64,000 nt of DNA from Pelagibius sp037652055 (GTDB lineage: Bacteria; Pseudomonadota; Alphaproteobacteria; Kiloniellales; Kiloniellaceae): the NCBI RefSeq assembly GCF_037652055.1, contig NZ_JBBKAH010000008.1, positions 186,001-250,000 on the forward strand, read 5' to 3'. Below are positions 43,308-53,642 of the stretch, piece after piece. Under the pieces are notes generated by a model that worked only from the letters and a program-made list of their open reading frames with translations, did no database searches and was not told the DNA's origin. Every line of letters starts with the position of its first letter. Position 1 is the stretch's first letter. Both the position numbers and the translations under genes were made by a program.

Positions 43308-44300
43308 ATGACAGACAGACAAGTTCTCATCACCGGGGGCGCCGGCTATATCGGCAGCCATACCGTATTGGCCTGCCGGGATGCCGGTTACCCGGTCGTG
43401 GTTCTCGACAACCTCTCGAAAGGGCAGCGCCGGCTGGTGCCCGAAGACGTGCCCTTTTTTCAGGGGGATGTCGGTGACCCGAAGCTGCTGGCCGAGATCA
43501 TCTCGCGACACGACATCGCGGCGGTGATCCATTTCGCCGCCGATGTGGTGGTCCCGGAATCGGTCGCCGCGCCGCTTTCCTACTACCTCAACAACACTTG
43601 CAAGACGCGTTCCCTGCTGCAGGCCTGTGTGGACCATGGGGTGGCGCAGATCGTGTTCTCGTCGACGGCGGCCGTATACGGCCAGCCCGAGGCGACGACG
43701 GTCGGCGAAGACGCTCCGACGCGCCCGGCAAATCCCTACGGCACCTCGAAGCTGATGTCGGAGTGGATGCTGCGCGACGCATCGGTCGCCCACGGCCTAC
43801 GCCACGTTATTCTGCGCTATTTCAATGTGGCGGGGGCCGATCCGCAGGGGCGCACCGGCCAGGCCACCCCCGACGCCACGCACCTCATCAAGGTCGCCTG
43901 CGAGGCGGCCTGCGGCAAGCGCGGCGCCATCGAGATCTACGGCGACGACTACGATACCGCGGACGGCACCTGCGTCCGGGATTTCATCCATGTCAGCGAC
44001 CTGGCGCGGGCCCATGTCAGTGCCTTGGAGCACCTGGGCAAGGGCGGCGACAGCCTGACGCTGAACTGCGGCTACGGCAGGGGCTATTCGGTTCGCGAGG
44101 TGCTGGAGGGGCTGGAGCGCTTGACCGGCAAGCCGCTGCCGGCGCGCCAGGCGGCCAGGCGGGCCGGCGATGTGGCGGCCCTGGTCGCCGATGCGTCCCG
44201 TCTGCGCGAGGTGCTTGGCTGGGTCCCGCAACATGACGACCTCGATTTTATCCTGAAGACGGCACTGCAGTGGGAACTCGCCACGGCGGCGGCGCGTTGA
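43308..44300 (+). CDS. galE: UDP-glucose 4-epimerase
   Basis: The 330-residue short-chain-dehydrogenase enzyme interconverts UDP-glucose/galactose (or the N-acetyl forms). It has the NAD-binding ITGGAGYIGSH at residues ~7-17, the catalytic SSTAAVYG serine region, the Tyr/Lys pair in NPYGTSK and the substrate segment RYFNVAGADPQGR. The length is standard. ATG 43308 gives the canonical N-terminus; the longer frame adds 29 unrelated residues. It supplies a galacto-configured precursor to the EPS pathway. The sugar transferase follows 242 bases downstream on the same strand. Confidence 0.92.
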   Translation: MTDRQVLITGGAGYIGSHTVLACRDAGYPVVVLDNLSKGQRRLVPEDVPFFQGDVGDPKLLAEIISRHDIAAVIHFAADVVVPESVAAPLSYYLNNTCKTRSLLQACVDHGVAQIVFSSTAAVYGQPEATTVGEDAPTRPANPYGTSKLMSEWMLRDASVAHGLRHVILRYFNVAGADPQGRTGQATPDATHLIKVACEAACGKRGAIEIYGDDYDTADGTCVRDFIHVSDLARAHVSALEHLGKGGDSLTLNCGYGRGYSVREVLEGLERLTGKPLPARQAARRAGDVAALVADASRLREVLGWVPQHDDLDFILKTALQWELATAAAR

Positions 44301-44468
44301 TCGGGGGTTGATTGGCTTGGCCACGCGTTCAGCCACCGCTCGTCTTTTGGGCACGCAGCGGGGGCCGGTGGAGACATCCGTCCGCCCCTTTGATCGGCTG
44401 CTTTGCCGGCCCGGCTGAGGTAGTCTCCTGCCGGGAAGGTCCGCTGGGCGGATTATGATAATAGTGTA

Positions 44469-44495
44469 GACTCAAGTACTTGTGGTTCTTGAGTC
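44469..44495. promoter_or_regulatory. Nested inverted repeats upstream of the initiating sugar transferase
   Basis: GACTCAAG and CTTGAGTC (8 bp, 11-base spacer) enclose a perfect 10-base palindrome, CAAGTACTTG (44473-44482). The element ends 47 bases before the ATG at 44543. It may be an operator or a leader hairpin. Confidence 0.45.
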
Positions 44496-44542
44496 CGAGG
44501 TTCATCTTAAGGCTGTATTGGGGCCGCATCTGGGCAGGGCGG

Positions 44543-45934
44543 ATGTTTCTCAAGTTACCTCAGAACTACTTTGCGCGGCCGTTTGCTTTCTTGCTGATCG
44601 GTGAAGCGCTGGTTTTTCTCGCCGCGTTCTACGTGGCCCTGATTCTGCAATTGGGCCCGCCTCAGAACGTCGCCAGGCTGTTCGAGACGTACTTTTGGGA
44701 CGGCCTGATCTTCTCTCTGGGCGGCGTCGGTTCCCTGTTTGCCATGGGGCTGTACCACGGCCGGAATTCGACGCGCTTCTACGACGTCTTCATGCGCACC
44801 ATTCTCGGCTTCTGCCTGGCTTTCCTGGTGCTGTCCGTCATCGACTACATCTGGCCGACGCTCGCCCTGTGGCGCCGCACTCAGTTCTACGGCCTGCCGC
44901 TGTCGCTGCTGGGCGTCTTCACCCTGCGCTACCTCTTTCTGCGCCTGGTCGACAATGACGTCATCGCGCGGCGCATCCTGGTGCTCGGAACCGGGGACAA
45001 TGCCGCTCAGATCGAAGCGCTGGAAGGATCGAGCGAGAGCTACGGCCTGAAGTGCGTGGCCTTTCTTGACGTGGAAGGCAACGCCGTCCACGTGACCCGC
45101 TCGCGCATCGTCCCCACCCCGAAGTCACTGCTGAAGCTCTGTACCGATGAGGAAGTGAGCGAAATCGTGGTGGCGGTACAGGAACGCCGCGGCATGATGC
45201 CGATCCAGCAACTGATGGACTGCAAGCTGTCCGGCATTCCGATCTACGACTTCATGACCTTTATGGAACGCGAGACCGGGCGCTGCGATCTCAGCGGCCT
45301 GCGGCCCAGCTGGTTTATCTTTGCGGAAGGCTTCACCGGCGGTTCGATCCAACAGGCGGTGAAGCGGGGCCTTGATGTGGTGCTGAGCCTGATCCTGGTG
45401 ATCCTCACGCTGCCGATCATCGGGGCCACGGCCCTGGCGATCCGGGTCGAGAGCCCGGGGCCGGTGTTCTACCGGCAAGAGCGCGTCGGCCTGAACGGCG
45501 TGGTTTTCAAGATCATCAAGTTCCGCAGCATGACGGTAAACGCCGAGGCCGACGGCAATGCGGTCTGGGCCGCGCGCAACGATCCGCGCATCACCGCCGT
45601 GGGACGCATCATCCGCAAGTTCCGCATCGACGAACTGCCGCAGATCATCAATGTGCTGAAAGGCGAGATGAGCTTCGTCGGGCCGCGGCCCGAGCGGCCC
45701 GAGTTCGTTGCCGAGTTGACCAGCCGCGTCGGGTACTACAGCGAACGGCACCGCGTGAAGCCGGGCATCACGGGTTGGGCCCAGCTTCACTACATCTACA
45801 GCGACTCCATCGAGGGCGGGATCACCAAGCTGCAATACGATCTCTACTACGTGCGCCACTACAGCCTGTTGCTGGACCTGTTCATTGTCATCCAGACGGC
45901 CCGTGTCATCCTGTGGCCCAGCGGTGTGCGGTAA
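44543..45934 (+). CDS. XrtA-type initiating sugar transferase (undecaprenyl-phosphate glycosylphosphotransferase)
   Basis: The 463-residue protein has four N-terminal helices and a CoA-binding-like Rossmann section (RRILVLGTGDNAAQIEALEG). A fifth helix follows at ~278-300. The catalytic bacterial-sugar-transferase domain carries KRGLDVVLSL, FKIIKFRSM, FRIDELPQIINVLKGEMSFVGPRPERPEF and KPGITGWAQL. It transfers a sugar-1-phosphate to undecaprenyl phosphate to start the repeat unit. It fits the EpsB-like family of exosortase A loci. ATG 44543 has only a weak GGGCAGGGCGG upstream. It leads a run of three glycosyltransferase genes. Confidence 0.93.
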   Translation: MFLKLPQNYFARPFAFLLIGEALVFLAAFYVALILQLGPPQNVARLFETYFWDGLIFSLGGVGSLFAMGLYHGRNSTRFYDVFMRTILGFCLAFLVLSVIDYIWPTLALWRRTQFYGLPLSLLGVFTLRYLFLRLVDNDVIARRILVLGTGDNAAQIEALEGSSESYGLKCVAFLDVEGNAVHVTRSRIVPTPKSLLKLCTDEEVSEIVVAVQERRGMMPIQQLMDCKLSGIPIYDFMTFMERETGRCDLSGLRPSWFIFAEGFTGGSIQQAVKRGLDVVLSLILVILTLPIIGATALAIRVESPGPVFYRQERVGLNGVVFKIIKFRSMTVNAEADGNAVWAARNDPRITAVGRIIRKFRIDELPQIINVLKGEMSFVGPRPERPEFVAELTSRVGYYSERHRVKPGITGWAQLHYIYSDSIEGGITKLQYDLYYVRHYSLLLDLFIVIQTARVILWPSGVR

Positions 45935-45971
45935 GGGGAGAGGCCGCGCCGCCCCCACTGGCAGAGACGCT

Positions 45972-47102
45972 ATGAAATTCTCCGGACCGCAGGCGAAGCA
46001 GCGCCACCTCCTGCACGTCTTCGCCAGCTTCGGCTACGGCGGCGTGCCAATCCGCATCTGCGACGTGATCAACGGGCTGCCGGCGGGCTTCCGTCACACA
46101 GTCGTCACTCTGGACGGCTGCTTTGATGCCGGCAAACGCTTGGCGCCGCATACGGAGGTCGCGTTCCGCACCTTGACGCTGCCGCGCTACAACCTGCTGC
46201 GCAGCATGGCTCTGCTGCGCACGCTGGTGCGGCAGGAGACGCCGCAGCTGATGCTGACCTATAACTGGGGCGCTATCGAGCCGGCCCTGGCGAACCGCTT
46301 TCTCGAGACCTGTGCGCACATCCACTTCGAAAGCGGCTTCGGCGTGGAGGAGGGAAACGGCCAGTTGTGGCGGCGCAATATCTTCCGACGTGTCGCACTC
46401 GCCCGCGTGCGCAAGGTCGTGGTGCCGTCGTTCACGCTGATGAATATCGCTGCCGAGGCCTGGTCGGTGCCAGCCGAGCGCCTGCAGCAGATCCCCAACG
46501 GTGTCGACCTCGTGCGCTACGGCGCCGAGCCGGGCAGACGGGAGGGCGTGGAAGCGCTGGGCCTCGATCCCGCAACGACCATCATCGGGACGGTCGCGCC
46601 GCTGCGGGCGGAGAAAAACGTCGCCCGGCTGCTGCGCGCCTTTGCGGCCCTGCCCGGGCGCGAGTCCTGCAGCCTGGTCATCGCGGGCGACGGCGCCGAG
46701 CGCGGCAGCCTGGAACGCCTGGCGGTGGAACTGGGGATTGCAGGCCGCAGCCGGTTCCTCGGGCATGTCGAGGATGTGCCGGCGGTTCTGCGCGCCCTCG
46801 ACATCTTCGCCTTGTCGTCGGACACCGAGCAGATGCCGAACAGCCTGCTGCAGGCGATGGCCGCGGGGCGTCCGGTGGCCGCGGTCGATGTCGGCGACGT
46901 CGCCCGCATCGTGGCCGGGGACAACCGCGCGCTGGTGGTGCCGCGGGACGCCGAGGGTGCGTTGACGGCAGCCCTGGCGGCGCTGGCGGGCGATGCGGAC
47001 CGGCGGCGGGCGCTGGGCGCTGCGAACCGCGAAAGGGCGGCGGCCCACTATAGCCTCGACGGCATGATCGCCGCCTACGCCGCGCTCTTTGCTGAAGGAT
47101 AG
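45972..47102 (+). CDS. Family 4 glycosyltransferase A
   Basis: The 376-residue GT-B enzyme has an N-terminal HLLHVFASFGYGGVPIRICDVI (Gly-rich acceptor-side loop) and a C-terminal IIGTVAPLRAEKNVARLLRAFA with ALSSDTEQMPNSLLQAMAAGRPVAA, the E-x7-E donor-binding region (Glu-Gln-Met-Pro-Asn variant). It resembles glycosyltransferases of exosortase-type EPS loci and would extend the lipid-linked repeat unit. The start lies 37 bases after the sugar transferase stop; the longer frame would overlap it. The donor sugar is unknown. Confidence 0.88.
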   Translation: MKFSGPQAKQRHLLHVFASFGYGGVPIRICDVINGLPAGFRHTVVTLDGCFDAGKRLAPHTEVAFRTLTLPRYNLLRSMALLRTLVRQETPQLMLTYNWGAIEPALANRFLETCAHIHFESGFGVEEGNGQLWRRNIFRRVALARVRKVVVPSFTLMNIAAEAWSVPAERLQQIPNGVDLVRYGAEPGRREGVEALGLDPATTIIGTVAPLRAEKNVARLLRAFAALPGRESCSLVIAGDGAERGSLERLAVELGIAGRSRFLGHVEDVPAVLRALDIFALSSDTEQMPNSLLQAMAAGRPVAAVDVGDVARIVAGDNRALVVPRDAEGALTAALAALAGDADRRRALGAANRERAAAHYSLDGMIAAYAALFAEG

Positions 47103-47106
47103 GGCG

Positions 47107-48318
47107 ATGGCGACCGCCCCCTTCGATGCGCCCCTCCGCATCCTGACCTTCACGACGCTCTATCCGAACGCCGCCAAGCCGCAGCATGGCGTCTTTGTGG
47201 AAAACCGGCTGCGCCATCTCGTCGCTTCGGGCGAGGTCTCGGCGCGGGTGCTGGCCCCGATACCGTATTTTCCCTTCACGTCTGGGCGCTTCGGGACCTA
47301 TGCGGTCTTTGCGCGGGCCCCGCGCCACGAAGAGCGCCACGGGATCGCAATCGATCATCCGCGCTATCCGACGATCCCCAAGGTCGGGATGAGCCTGGCG
47401 CCCTGGCTGCTTTACACAGCCGCACGGCGGGCCCTGGGCAACCTCCTGAGGGCGGGGCAGCGCTTCGACCTGATCGACGCCCACTACTTCTACCCCGACG
47501 GCGTCGCCGCGGTCATGCTGGGGCAGGCCTTCGGCCTGCCGGTGGTCATCACCGCCCGCGGGACCGATATTAACCTAATTCCCGATTATGCCATCCCGCG
47601 CCGGCTTATCATAAGTGCCGCGCGGCGGGCGGCGGGCGTGATCTCGGTCAGCCGGGCCCTGGCCGGACGCATGGCCGATCTGGGCATCGATCCGGGCCAC
47701 ATCACGGTGCTGCGCAACGGCGTCGATACGGCGCTTTTTCAGCCGGTGCCCCCCCATGCCCCGGGCGGGGAGGCCCCGCCCGGACCCCTGGCGATCTCCG
47801 TCGGCAATCTGGTGCCGCTGAAGGGCCACGACCTGGCGATCCGCGCGGTGGCGGACATTCCGGGGCTGCATCTGTGGATCGTCGGAGACGGGCCGGAGCG
47901 CGCGCGCCTGGCGGCTTTGGCGGGCGAGCTGGGTGTCACGCAGCGGGTGCGTTTTCTTGGCGTCGTGCCGCATGCCGAGATGCCGGCGGTCTACTCCGCC
48001 GCGGACCTGCTGATCCTGGCGTCGGAGCGTGAAGGCTGGCCCAACGTTCTGCTGGAGGCGATGGCCTGCGGGGCCCAGGTGGTGGCGACCAGGGTTTCGG
48101 ATGTGACGGACATGGTTAACACCCCCGCCGCCGGGGCGTGGATCGAGGAGCGCAGCGCCGCGGCGCTCGGTCGGGCGATCCGCAGCCTGCTGGAGACCCC
48201 GCTGCCGCGCGCCGCCACCCGGGCCCATGCCCTGGCCTTCTCCTGGGAAGAAACCACCCGTGGACAGGTCGCGCTCTTTAGAGAAGTCTTGCGCCGGCGC
48301 GGCGCAGATGGTCGTTAG
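47107..48318 (+). CDS. Family 4 glycosyltransferase B
   Basis: The 403-residue GT-B enzyme has ILTFTTLYPNAAKPQHGVFVENRLRHL at the N-terminus. The donor site reads LAISVGNLVPLKGHDLAIRAV and ILASEREGWPNVLLEAMACGAQVVAT (E-x7-E intact). It is the typical WcaL/PimB-like branch used in EPS assembly. ATG 47107 lies 4 bases after the upstream stop and is favoured over a non-ATG start at 47089. A 234-base gap with dyads and an AT-rich promoter-like segment separates it from the chain-length gene. Confidence 0.88.
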   Translation: MATAPFDAPLRILTFTTLYPNAAKPQHGVFVENRLRHLVASGEVSARVLAPIPYFPFTSGRFGTYAVFARAPRHEERHGIAIDHPRYPTIPKVGMSLAPWLLYTAARRALGNLLRAGQRFDLIDAHYFYPDGVAAVMLGQAFGLPVVITARGTDINLIPDYAIPRRLIISAARRAAGVISVSRALAGRMADLGIDPGHITVLRNGVDTALFQPVPPHAPGGEAPPGPLAISVGNLVPLKGHDLAIRAVADIPGLHLWIVGDGPERARLAALAGELGVTQRVRFLGVVPHAEMPAVYSAADLLILASEREGWPNVLLEAMACGAQVVATRVSDVTDMVNTPAAGAWIEERSAAALGRAIRSLLETPLPRAATRAHALAFSWEETTRGQVALFREVLRRRGADGR

Positions 48319-48364
48319 ACGCGGAGCGCGCTTTTGATTATGAATTGAGAGCTTGAATTGGGAG

Positions 48365-48376
48365 CACCGTACGGTG
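48365..48376. promoter_or_regulatory. 12-base perfect palindrome before the chain-length gene
   Basis: CACCGTACGGTG lies 60 bases upstream of the promoter-like segment at 48436. Its role as an operator is inferred. Confidence 0.4.
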
Positions 48377-48435
48377 AACCTCTTATCAGGTGCCGCTGAG
48401 GCCGCAGGGTGGCGGTGCAGCGGCGGACATAAAAT

Positions 48436-48463
48436 TTGGGATAAATCCCATATATATTAATAT
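48436..48463 (+). promoter_or_regulatory. Candidate promoter with overlapping dyad
   Basis: TTGGGA, a 16-base spacer and TAATAT lie within the most AT-rich run of the area. The dyad TGGGAT-AA-ATCCCA (48437-48450) covers the -35 element, as a repressor site would. It lies 90 bases before the GTG at 48553. Confidence 0.4.
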
Positions 48464-48552
48464 TTTATAGGTAGAGACTAAGGTATGGTCTCAGTGATTC
48501 TTGGGGCCGCGCGACGGAGCAACGCGCGCACCAATGGCGGGAGCCGAACAGC

Positions 48553-50208
48553 GTGACAGAGATCTTCCAACTCTTCTTTCACTATGTGAATGCGCTTTGG
48601 AAGCGCCGTTGGGTGATTGTGGCGGTGGCCTGGGCCGTGGCGATCCCGGGTTGGCTGATGGTGGCCTCGATGCCCAGCGTCTATGAGTCGTCGAGCCGCA
48701 TCTATGTGGACACGACCAGCGTGCTGCAGCCGCTGCTGCGCGGTATCGCGGTTCAGAGCAATCTGGACGCGCAGGTGCAGCTGATGAAGCAGACCCTGCT
48801 GAGCCGCCCCAACCTGCTGGAAGTTGCCCGCAAGACCGACTACGACCTCGCGGCACGCGGGCCCGCCGAAATGGAGGGGCTGCTGAACAGCCTGCAGTCG
48901 CGGACCACGGTCGCCTCGAACCGCGAGGACATTTTCTGGATTTCCTTCACGGACAAGAATCCGCAGCGCGCGCGGGACGTGGTGCAGGCGCTGCTGACGA
49001 TCTTCGTGGAGAGCAATCTCGGCCAGAGCCGGCAGGACCTGGATACCGCTGAGGAGTTCATCGACCAGCAGATCTCCGACTACGAGACCCGGCTGGAACA
49101 GGCCGAAGACCGCCTCGCCGACTTCAAGCAGAAGAACATCGACGTCGTGCTGGGGGAGGGCAGCTACCTGTCCCGCGCCACGTCGGCCAATGAGATGATG
49201 CAGTCGCTGGAAGAAGACCTCAGTGTCGCGATCGCCCAGCGCGACCTGCTGCGTTCCGAGTTGCAGGATATCCCCGAATACCTGCCGGCGGCACTGACCA
49301 ATACCGGGCCGCCGGATGATACGCAGTATCGGATCGTCGAGCTGGAGGCCCAGCTGCGCCAGCTGCTGTCGCAGTACACCGACAAGCATCCCGACGTGGT
49401 CACCTTGCAGCGCCAGCTCGACGGCCTGCTCGAAAAGCAGCGCAAGAGCCAGGAGGCCCAGGCCGACGGTACGGCCCCGCCGATCGCCCAGACTGCGGCT
49501 TCGGACCTGGGCTCGCCGAACCCGGTCTACGGCCAGATCAAGCTGCAGCTGATCCAGATCGAGACGCAGATCGAGAATCTGCGGCGCCGCGCGGCCACGG
49601 CGCGCGCGGAAGCCGAGGCGCTGGCTTCGAAAGCCGAGGAAGTGCCGCGGATCGAAGCCGAGTTCCAGCGGCTGAACCGCGACTACGACATCATCAAGGC
49701 GCGCCACGACGAATTGCTGTCGCGGCGTGAATCCGCCCGCATGTCCAGGAACCGCGATGCGGTGGGCCAGGAAGTGCAGTACCGCCTGATCGAGCCGCCG
49801 ATCGTTCCGAGCAAGCCGACCGGCCCCAACCGGCCGCTTTTCCTCACCGCGGTCCTGATCCTGGCCGCGGCGGCCGGCGCGGGCTTCGCCCTGCTGTTGG
49901 TGATCCTCGACACCAGTTTCTCGACGGCGGTGGAGCTGCGCAACTTCGCCGGCATTCCGGTGCTCGGCTCCGTAACAGACACCCGGAAAAGAACGGCGCG
50001 ACGTTTCGTCGACACCGCCGCTCTTGGCGGTGCCGTGGCGGGCCTCGTTATGGTCTTCGGCCTGCTGCTGGTCATCGAGCGGCAATACGGTCTGGATACC
50101 TTTGTGGCAGCTGACATGGGCGGAAACATCTTCGAGCGGGGCTCTCAGGTGCTGATTGAGAGCGCGACGAATTTGCTGACCTGGCTGCGCGGTCTGGTCG
50201 AACCCTAG
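48553..50208 (+). CDS. XrtA-type polysaccharide chain-length determinant (Wzz family)
   Basis: The 551-residue inner-membrane protein has TM1 (~19-40), a long periplasmic region with coiled-coil stretches (~150-230 and ~340-400), TM2 (~428-452, preceded by the Pro-rich PPIVPSKPTGPNRP) and an extra third TM (~493-512). The length and third helix fit the chain-length family of exosortase A systems, in which the kinase is a separate protein. It sets polymer length with the tyrosine autokinase encoded 18 bases downstream. The start is GTG 48553; no earlier in-frame start is plausible. Confidence 0.92.
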   Translation: MTEIFQLFFHYVNALWKRRWVIVAVAWAVAIPGWLMVASMPSVYESSSRIYVDTTSVLQPLLRGIAVQSNLDAQVQLMKQTLLSRPNLLEVARKTDYDLAARGPAEMEGLLNSLQSRTTVASNREDIFWISFTDKNPQRARDVVQALLTIFVESNLGQSRQDLDTAEEFIDQQISDYETRLEQAEDRLADFKQKNIDVVLGEGSYLSRATSANEMMQSLEEDLSVAIAQRDLLRSELQDIPEYLPAALTNTGPPDDTQYRIVELEAQLRQLLSQYTDKHPDVVTLQRQLDGLLEKQRKSQEAQADGTAPPIAQTAASDLGSPNPVYGQIKLQLIQIETQIENLRRRAATARAEAEALASKAEEVPRIEAEFQRLNRDYDIIKARHDELLSRRESARMSRNRDAVGQEVQYRLIEPPIVPSKPTGPNRPLFLTAVLILAAAAGAGFALLLVILDTSFSTAVELRNFAGIPVLGSVTDTRKRTARRFVDTAALGGAVAGLVMVFGLLLVIERQYGLDTFVAADMGGNIFERGSQVLIESATNLLTWLRGLVEP

Positions 50209-50226
50209 AACTGGCGAACAGAAGAT

Positions 50227-51336
50227 ATGGACGATAAATCGGATACTTCTGGGGGTTCCCAGCGCCCGACGCGAACCTCGCTGGTGGAGCGTGCCGCCGA
50301 GCGTATCGTGATCAGTAGCCGCAACGCCGCTCAGCAGACGCCGCGCCCGGTCCTGCAGCCGGCGCCGCCGCCTGCAGCCGGCGAGAGCGTGCTGGAACAC
50401 GCCCTGGAGGTGGCGCCCGCGCCGCGGCCAGACGCCGCCCCTGCCGCGCAGGAGGCCGATGATGCGATCGCGCTTGCGCCTCTGGCCGGCACTCCGGCGG
50501 CGACCGAGGCCGCCGCCGAAGCCGAGGCTCCGGCGCAAAGTGCCGATCCGGATCGGCGGTCCAAGCAGGTCACGATCGACATTCCCAACCTCATATCGCG
50601 CGGCATCATCACGCCGCAGACCAAGCGCAACCGCACCGTCGAGGAATTCCGGCTGATCAAGCGCATGCTGCTCAGCCGCCGCTGGGACGAGGGGGATGCT
50701 CCCGGCAACACCATCGTCGTGACGAGTGCCCTGCCTTCCGAGGGAAAGACGACGACGGCGATCAATCTCGCCATGTCGATCGCCGCCGAGGAGGATCTTC
50801 GGGTGCTGCTGGTCGATGCCGACTTCATCAAGCCTGACGCCTTGCGCCAGTTGGGCGTGTCGGCATCAAAGGGGCTGATCGACGTGCTGCAGGACCCGCG
50901 GATGGACATCTCCGACGTCATGCTGCGGACCAACATCGACAAGCTGTCGCTCATCCCGTCCGGCCAGCTCCACGAGCGTTGCACCGAGCTGCTGGCCAGC
51001 GCGCGCATGGACGAGGTCATTACCGAATTGGCGCACCGCTACGAAGACCGCATCCTGATCTTCGACTCGCCGCCGGTGCTGGTCACCACGGAATCGGTCG
51101 CGCTTGCCTCCCACATGGGGCAGGTCATGTTCGTGGTCCAGGCAGGACGCACCAAGCGTGAGTCGGTGATGAGTGCATTGGAACTGATCGGCGACCGGCC
51201 GGGGCTGGGACTGGTGCTGAATCGCACCACGGCCCGCCTGGGCAACATGGAGTTCGGCTCCTACTACGGCTCGTACGGTTACGGCTACGGCTACGGCGCC
51301 GACCGCGCGGAGAGCGTCGACCAGAAGGGGGCCTGA
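50227..51336 (+). CDS. XrtA-type tyrosine autokinase (BY-kinase)
   Basis: The 369-residue cytoplasmic kinase works with the chain-length protein. It has a disordered Ala/Pro-rich N-terminus (1-110), Walker A SALPSEGKTTTA (residues 167-178, Lys174), Walker A' VLLVDADF (193-200), Walker B ILIFDSPPVL and a C-terminal Tyr cluster (SYYGSYGYGYGYG, seven tyrosines) for autophosphorylation. Cycling of this phosphorylation controls polymerisation. The matching phosphatase could be the fused domain encoded at 246-1910, almost 50 kb away. It converges with the YdcF-like gene. Confidence 0.93.
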   Translation: MDDKSDTSGGSQRPTRTSLVERAAERIVISSRNAAQQTPRPVLQPAPPPAAGESVLEHALEVAPAPRPDAAPAAQEADDAIALAPLAGTPAATEAAAEAEAPAQSADPDRRSKQVTIDIPNLISRGIITPQTKRNRTVEEFRLIKRMLLSRRWDEGDAPGNTIVVTSALPSEGKTTTAINLAMSIAAEEDLRVLLVDADFIKPDALRQLGVSASKGLIDVLQDPRMDISDVMLRTNIDKLSLIPSGQLHERCTELLASARMDEVITELAHRYEDRILIFDSPPVLVTTESVALASHMGQVMFVVQAGRTKRESVMSALELIGDRPGLGLVLNRTTARLGNMEFGSYYGSYGYGYGYGADRAESVDQKGA

Positions 51337-51390
51337 GGCCAGGACTTCCCGACGCACCTCGCCGGTACGGGCATATCGGCGACGGATCTG

Positions 51391-52185
51391 CTATCCCCGA
51401 AGCCGGTACCAGGCCAGGCCCAGCCATTCATGCACGGCGTAGAACGTTGCCAGCAGCGCCTTGGCTGACGGCACGAAGTCCTGCGGCTCGATCGTCGAGC
51501 GGGACTCGAAACGGGTCGGGGCCGGGATCACCTCCAGCCCGGCCTCCTCAAAGGCAAAGAGCGCGCGCGGCATGTGCCAGGCATGGGTGACCAGGTAGAT
51601 GCGCTCGATCCCCTCTGCCCGAAGCTTCTCCGCGGAGAGCAGGGCATTGGTCCGGGTGTTGTCGGAGCGGTCTTCAATCCAGCGCACCGGAACCCCGAAA
51701 TCGCGATTCATGGTGTTTGCCATGACGTCGGCCAGGCTGCCCTGGCTCGCCAGGCTCGAGGGATCCGCCGGGCCGCCGCTGACCAGTACCGGCTTGCCGG
51801 TCGCCCTGGCGAGGTAAGCGGCGTACTGGAGACGCTGCAGGGTGAGCGCGCCGGCGACATCCAGATTGGACGCGCCGGCCCCTGCAGCCCCGCCTTCCGG
51901 CGCGGCATACTCCGGTGCGGCAAAATAGATGCCGGCGCCCACCACGACGATTGCATCGGCCCGCTGATCGGCGGCCTGAAGGTCGACCGGCGGGAAGGGC
52001 TGGAGCGGCGCCATCAGTTCGCCCGCCACGAAGGGCGTCGTGGCCAGGTAGACCACGACGAGCAAACCCCACAGAAGCGCGCGTCCGAGCTTGGGCCAGC
52101 GGCGCTTGGCCAGCAGGCCGATGAAGAACAGGACGAAAAAGCAGGCCGGCGGCAGGACCAGGGTCTTTACGAGAGTGTAGAGCAA
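51391..52185 (-). CDS. YdcF/ElyC-family (DUF218) membrane protein
   Basis: The 264-residue protein has two N-terminal helices (~4-24 and ~36-56) and a DUF218 domain: ADAIVVVGAGI, VLVSGGPADP, DRSDNTRTNALLSAEKL and YLVTHAWHMPRALFAFEEAGLEVIPAPTRF. Family members such as ElyC and SanA affect envelope and lipid-carrier metabolism; the exact reaction is not established. Its gene lies 40 bases after the nucleotide-sugar dehydrogenase on the same strand. Confidence 0.88.
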   Translation of the reverse strand: MLYTLVKTLVLPPACFFVLFFIGLLAKRRWPKLGRALLWGLLVVVYLATTPFVAGELMAPLQPFPPVDLQAADQRADAIVVVGAGIYFAAPEYAAPEGGAAGAGASNLDVAGALTLQRLQYAAYLARATGKPVLVSGGPADPSSLASQGSLADVMANTMNRDFGVPVRWIEDRSDNTRTNALLSAEKLRAEGIERIYLVTHAWHMPRALFAFEEAGLEVIPAPTRFESRSTIEPQDFVPSAKALLATFYAVHEWLGLAWYRLRG

Positions 52186-52225
52186 GGCCGCCTCCTTCAG
52201 CCCGGCCGGGCTGCGTCAAGCCGTG

Positions 52226-53512
<1,287 letters not shown>

Positions 53513-53642
53513 ACTCGCCTCTCCGAGGGCACTAGCAGTTCATCGTCACGTTCCGCCGGCGTCGCGGTACTGCGGATCGCAGGGCCGTGCGCCGACGACG
53601 GTTTTTTGTCAAGTAAGCTGGGTCGCTGTCCGCCTCTGGCTT

